Assembly: GCA_018691945.1 (NCBI GenBank)
Contig: JABHJJ010000100.1
Span: 1-8,937, forward strand
Direction of reading: 5' to 3'
Source: Candidatus Nitrosopelagicus sp.
Lineage (GTDB): Archaea > Thermoproteota > Nitrososphaeria > Nitrososphaerales > Nitrosopumilaceae
Length of the DNA: 8,937 nt
Under the pieces are notes generated by a model. That model was not told the origin of the DNA, ran no database searches, and worked only from the letters and a program-made list of their open reading frames with translations. Made by a program: the position numbers and the translations under genes. Positions 7,000 through 8,937 of the stretch are shown here, in pieces (the stretch's first letter is position 1; every line of letters begins with the position of its first letter).

Positions 7000-7022
7000 G
7001 CACTTGACGAATATCACTACAA

Positions 7023-8789
7023 ATGACGAAATGGGCAGATTTTGTAATCAGTGCTGTCAAAAAAGGATCTGGTTTATCGAATATCAGCCATGTACAAATA
7101 CATGAAGATCTAGAACATGGTCTTACCGCTCCTAAATTAATTGATAAGCATGAAATTTCATCTAAAATACAAAAAGGAATTTCATTCATTACTATTTTCA
7201 AAAAAAATGAAAATGAATGGATTGCCGGTGATATGGTCCGAACATATGTCAAAGATGGTGATGTGTTTATTCGTACTGATGATAATAAAGTAACATCTGA
7301 TAATCTTGGTACACTTCCAACAGTTGATGAATTAGAAATCGTACTTACTGAAATAAAACCCGAACCTAAACCAGAACCTAAACCAGAATCTAAACCAGAA
7401 CCTAAACCAGAACCTAAACCAGAACCTAAACCAGAACCTAAACCAGAATCTAAACCAGAACCTAAACCAAATATCGAAACTGGTGATTATGAATATGAAG
7501 ATAATAGGCGTACATCACTTGCAAAAGAAGCTGAGAATATACGTTCTACAAAATCATTGCCCAAAGGTTGGAATGCTGAACCAAAAGAAAAAGAAGTTTC
7601 ACGTTGGAATGAGGATGGTACATTCAATAGTTCTTTCAAAAAAGAACAGGAAAAAGAATTTCTTGAATTTGAGAAAAAATATCTTGAAAACTTTGAAAAA
7701 GATAAATCTAAACGTAAAAAATTAAATGAAAAATTAAAAGAAACAGAACAGACAGAATACAATGCTCGAATTTCTAGGCGTTTAGAACTTGAAAAAGAAT
7801 CAGGAAAAAACTATGAAAAATTATTGACTGAAATATCTAAACCCGAACCTAAACCAGAATCTGTTTCTAAGCCTAGGAAAATTAAGACTGAAACTGAAAG
7901 AAAACCCTCTGTAGAAAGTCGTATTTCAGATGTGCTCAAACGTGTAATATCTACAAAAGATACTTCTACAAAAGATACTTCTACAAAAATTGCAGATGAT
8001 ACTCGAAATTTTATTCGAAAAAAACGTACTGCTCCAAAACCTGAACCTAAAACAAAACCTCTGGAGTCTAAACCTAAAGTAAAACCATCAAAACTAACTT
8101 TAACTAATTCAGATGAAGATAAAAAACGAGAATTACTTGCAAATGAGGCCTTAAAATCACGTTCAACAAAATCATTGCCAAAATCTAAGGTTGTCAAAGA
8201 CGAAAGAAACTCAACGCGAGCGCAGGAAAAAGAAATTGCTGAAATTAAAGCACAAGCTGTAGCAGACGCTAAAAAACAAGCTGAAAAAGAAACATCGACC
8301 ATAGTGGAAAGATTACAAAAACAAATTGATACTGCTAATGAATCATTAGAAAAATTACATAAAGAAAATGAGGAAATTAAAAGAGTCAAACGTGAATCTG
8401 AAGAAAAAGCTAAACGTGAGGCAGAAAAGAAAGCAGCTGCAGAAGCCAAAGCTGCAAAAGAACAGATTGAACGTCAAGAAGCAGAAAAAAGAGCAAGAAT
8501 TGAAGCAGAAGAAAAAGCAAAACGTGATGCAGAAAAGAAAGCAGCTGCAGAAGCCAAAGCCGCTCAAGAGCAAATTCAAAAAGAGCTAGCAGAAGCCAAA
8601 GAACAACTCAAACGTGAAGAGGCAGAAGAAAAGGCAGCACTAGAAAGAGAACTAGCTGAAGCCAAAGCAGCCAAAGAACAATTAGAAAAAGAAGAATTAT
8701 CACAAACTAATGATCTTGATCTTGCATCTGAACTAAAAACTGAATTGGCTAATTTGCGTAAACAACTTGAGTCAATAAAAGATGATTAG
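7023..8789 (+). CDS. Modular protein: DUF3892-like domain, KPEP tether, coiled coil
   Basis: This 588-aa protein has no function I can name. Residues 1-104 resemble DUF3892: WADFVISAV (4-12), GISFITIFKKN, a Trp-containing turn before GDMV, then DVFIRTDD and SDNLGTLP, matching that family's usual IRTD...DNLxxLP ending. Residues 112-150 are nine Lys-Pro-Glu-Pro/Ser units, probably an extended tether. A 16-residue motif, LAKEAENIRSTKSLPK (166-181), recurs as LANEALKSRSTKSLPK (372-387), each following Pro/Lys-rich linker. Between them lie charged helices (about 190-275) and a Ser/Thr/Lys-rich stretch. From about residue 400 the protein is a long Ala/Glu/Lys coiled coil with a duplicated 36-residue block. 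No signal peptide or membrane segment is seen, so it is probably cytoplasmic. The tail superficially resembles TolA, but no membrane anchor exists. It is divergent from the small membrane protein. A structural, scaffolding or nucleoid-associated role would be speculation. Confidence 0.88.
   Translation: MTKWADFVISAVKKGSGLSNISHVQIHEDLEHGLTAPKLIDKHEISSKIQKGISFITIFKKNENEWIAGDMVRTYVKDGDVFIRTDDNKVTSDNLGTLPTVDELEIVLTEIKPEPKPEPKPESKPEPKPEPKPEPKPEPKPESKPEPKPNIETGDYEYEDNRRTSLAKEAENIRSTKSLPKGWNAEPKEKEVSRWNEDGTFNSSFKKEQEKEFLEFEKKYLENFEKDKSKRKKLNEKLKETEQTEYNARISRRLELEKESGKNYEKLLTEISKPEPKPESVSKPRKIKTETERKPSVESRISDVLKRVISTKDTSTKDTSTKIADDTRNFIRKKRTAPKPEPKTKPLESKPKVKPSKLTLTNSDEDKKRELLANEALKSRSTKSLPKSKVVKDERNSTRAQEKEIAEIKAQAVADAKKQAEKETSTIVERLQKQIDTANESLEKLHKENEEIKRVKRESEEKAKREAEKKAAAEAKAAKEQIERQEAEKRARIEAEEKAKRDAEKKAAAEAKAAQEQIQKELAEAKEQLKREEAEEKAALERELAEAKAAKEQLEKEELSQTNDLDLASELKTELANLRKQLESIKDD
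7356..7469 (+). repeat. 12-bp tandem repeat encoding KPEP/KPES
   Basis: Nine consecutive 12-bp units (consensus AAACCAGAACCT) plus a half unit, all in frame, encoding KPEP. Unit 1 has C for A at its sixth base; units 3 and 8 read TCT for CCT, changing the last Pro to Ser. Otherwise the units are identical, indicating recent expansion or homogenisation by slippage. Confidence 0.95.
7518..7565 (+). repeat. Copy A of the RSTKSLPK motif
   Basis: Encodes residues 166-181, LAKEAENIRSTKSLPK, identical at 12 of 16 positions to copy B about 618 bp downstream. Both copies follow an acidic-basic lead-in (EDNRRTS here). Confidence 0.75.
7950..7988 (+). repeat. 15-bp tandem repeat encoding STKDT
   Basis: Two exact in-frame copies of TCTACAAAAGATACT followed by a 9-bp partial copy, giving STKDT-STKDT-STK in the Ser/Thr/Lys-rich region before the second Pro-rich linker. 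Confidence 0.9.
8136..8183 (+). repeat. Copy B of the RSTKSLPK motif
   Basis: Encodes residues 372-387, LANEALKSRSTKSLPK. The last eight residues match copy A exactly, although the codons differ at several third positions, so the peptide seems conserved by selection. The lead-in is SDEDKKRE. Confidence 0.75.
8400..8615 (+). repeat. 108-bp tandem duplication in the coiled-coil region
   Basis: Block 8400-8507 is repeated as 8508-8615. Similarity is strong over the first 75 bases or so, including a 32-nt exact match (8421-8452 against 8529-8560), and then decays. It encodes a 36-residue period beginning EEKAKR-[ED]-AEKKAAAEAKAA. A weaker third echo (AEAKAAKEQLEKEE) follows near 8660-8700. Confidence 0.85.
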
Positions 8790-8923
8790 CACTTGGCAAT
8801 TATATAATATGCCGAACATACCTTGAACTTCTTTAATACCTGAAAATGCTTTCAATTTGGAAATAATTATTCTTCTGAACCTAATACTCGATTTATTAGA
8901 ACAAATACTTGACTATGAGGCAG
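8786..8923 (-). pseudogene. Frameshifted relic of a stand-alone Lrp/AsnC RAM-domain protein
   Basis: Three minus-strand segments in different frames join into the start of an AsnC/Lrp-type effector-binding domain. They are LPHSQVFVLINRVLGSEE (8923-8870), then after a 1-nt loss IISKLKAFSGIKEVQGMFGI (8867-8808), then after a 1-nt gain YIIAKC and a stop (8806-8786). Intact small archaeal proteins of this family run MPxAFVLINxxxGSEE...IKxVxGxxGxYDIIAK and continue for about 75-80 residues. Here the initiator position reads CTG, about 30 C-terminal residues are missing, and the remnant's stop overlaps the 3' end of the plus-strand gene. Three separate lesions favour decay over a sequencing error. 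The rest of 8790-8937 shows nothing else. Confidence 0.6.
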
Positions 8924-8937
8924 TGACACTAATTCCA

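Noticed and set aside
7356..7469. Possible CRISPR or origin iterons in the 12-bp array
   Set aside because: Units are contiguous with no spacers, in frame, and encode a regular KPEP peptide, so this is a coding tandem repeat.
7811..8449. A 212-codon open frame on the minus strand inside the repeat-protein gene
   Set aside because: It is the antisense of Lys/Glu-rich, AT-rich coding sequence; the product is Ser/Phe/Leu-rich low complexity with no promoter or start context. The plus-strand frame explains the region fully.
8220..8789. TolA- or TonB-like identity for the Ala/Lys/Glu-rich tail and KPEP arm
   Set aside because: No N-terminal membrane anchor and no TolA/TonB C-terminal domain are present; the similarity is compositional.
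8790..8937. Terminator or tRNA downstream of the repeat-protein gene
   Set aside because: No run of five or more T follows the stop and no cloverleaf or CCA-type end is visible; the sequence is better explained as the RAM-domain relic.

Overview
The window looks like chromosomal DNA of an ammonia-oxidising-type archaeon (Thaumarchaeota/Nitrososphaerota, probably Nitrosopumilus-like). The evidence is its AT-rich composition, an archaeal-length (220 aa) triosephosphate isomerase, an archaeal family B DNA polymerase with a PCNA-binding tail, a Hef-family helicase, and genes that start about 26-27 nt downstream of TATA-like boxes with no Shine-Dalgarno sequence (leaderless style). The lineage is inferred from protein character, not from a database search.

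Region 1 (1-5009, minus strand) is a tightly packed gene run. In transcription order it encodes a dCMP deaminase, DNA polymerase B, a SemiSWEET/PQ-loop membrane protein, triosephosphate isomerase and pyruvate phosphate dikinase; the last is cut by the left edge. Gaps are 1-16 nt, so it is probably one transcription unit combining DNA precursor supply and replication with gluconeogenic carbon metabolism.

Region 2 (5010-6924): a short divergent promoter region separates that run from a plus-strand Hef/FANCM-type helicase without a nuclease domain. The helicase converges on a small two-helix membrane protein, and the two genes share the palindrome CTAG as overlapping stop codons.

Region 3 (6925-8789): a 98-bp divergent promoter carries a perfect 15-bp palindrome directly before the membrane-protein start. 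The other gene of the pair encodes a 588-aa modular protein: an N-terminal DUF3892-like domain, a Lys-Pro-Glu-Pro tandem-repeat tether, two copies of a conserved 16-residue motif ending RSTKSLPK, and a long Ala/Lys/Glu-rich coiled coil containing a recent 108-bp duplication. This is the least explained object in the window.

Region 4 (8790-8937) has no intact gene. It holds a minus-strand relic of a stand-alone Lrp/AsnC effector-binding (RAM) protein, broken by two frameshifts. No rRNA, tRNA, CRISPR array or insertion sequence was seen.
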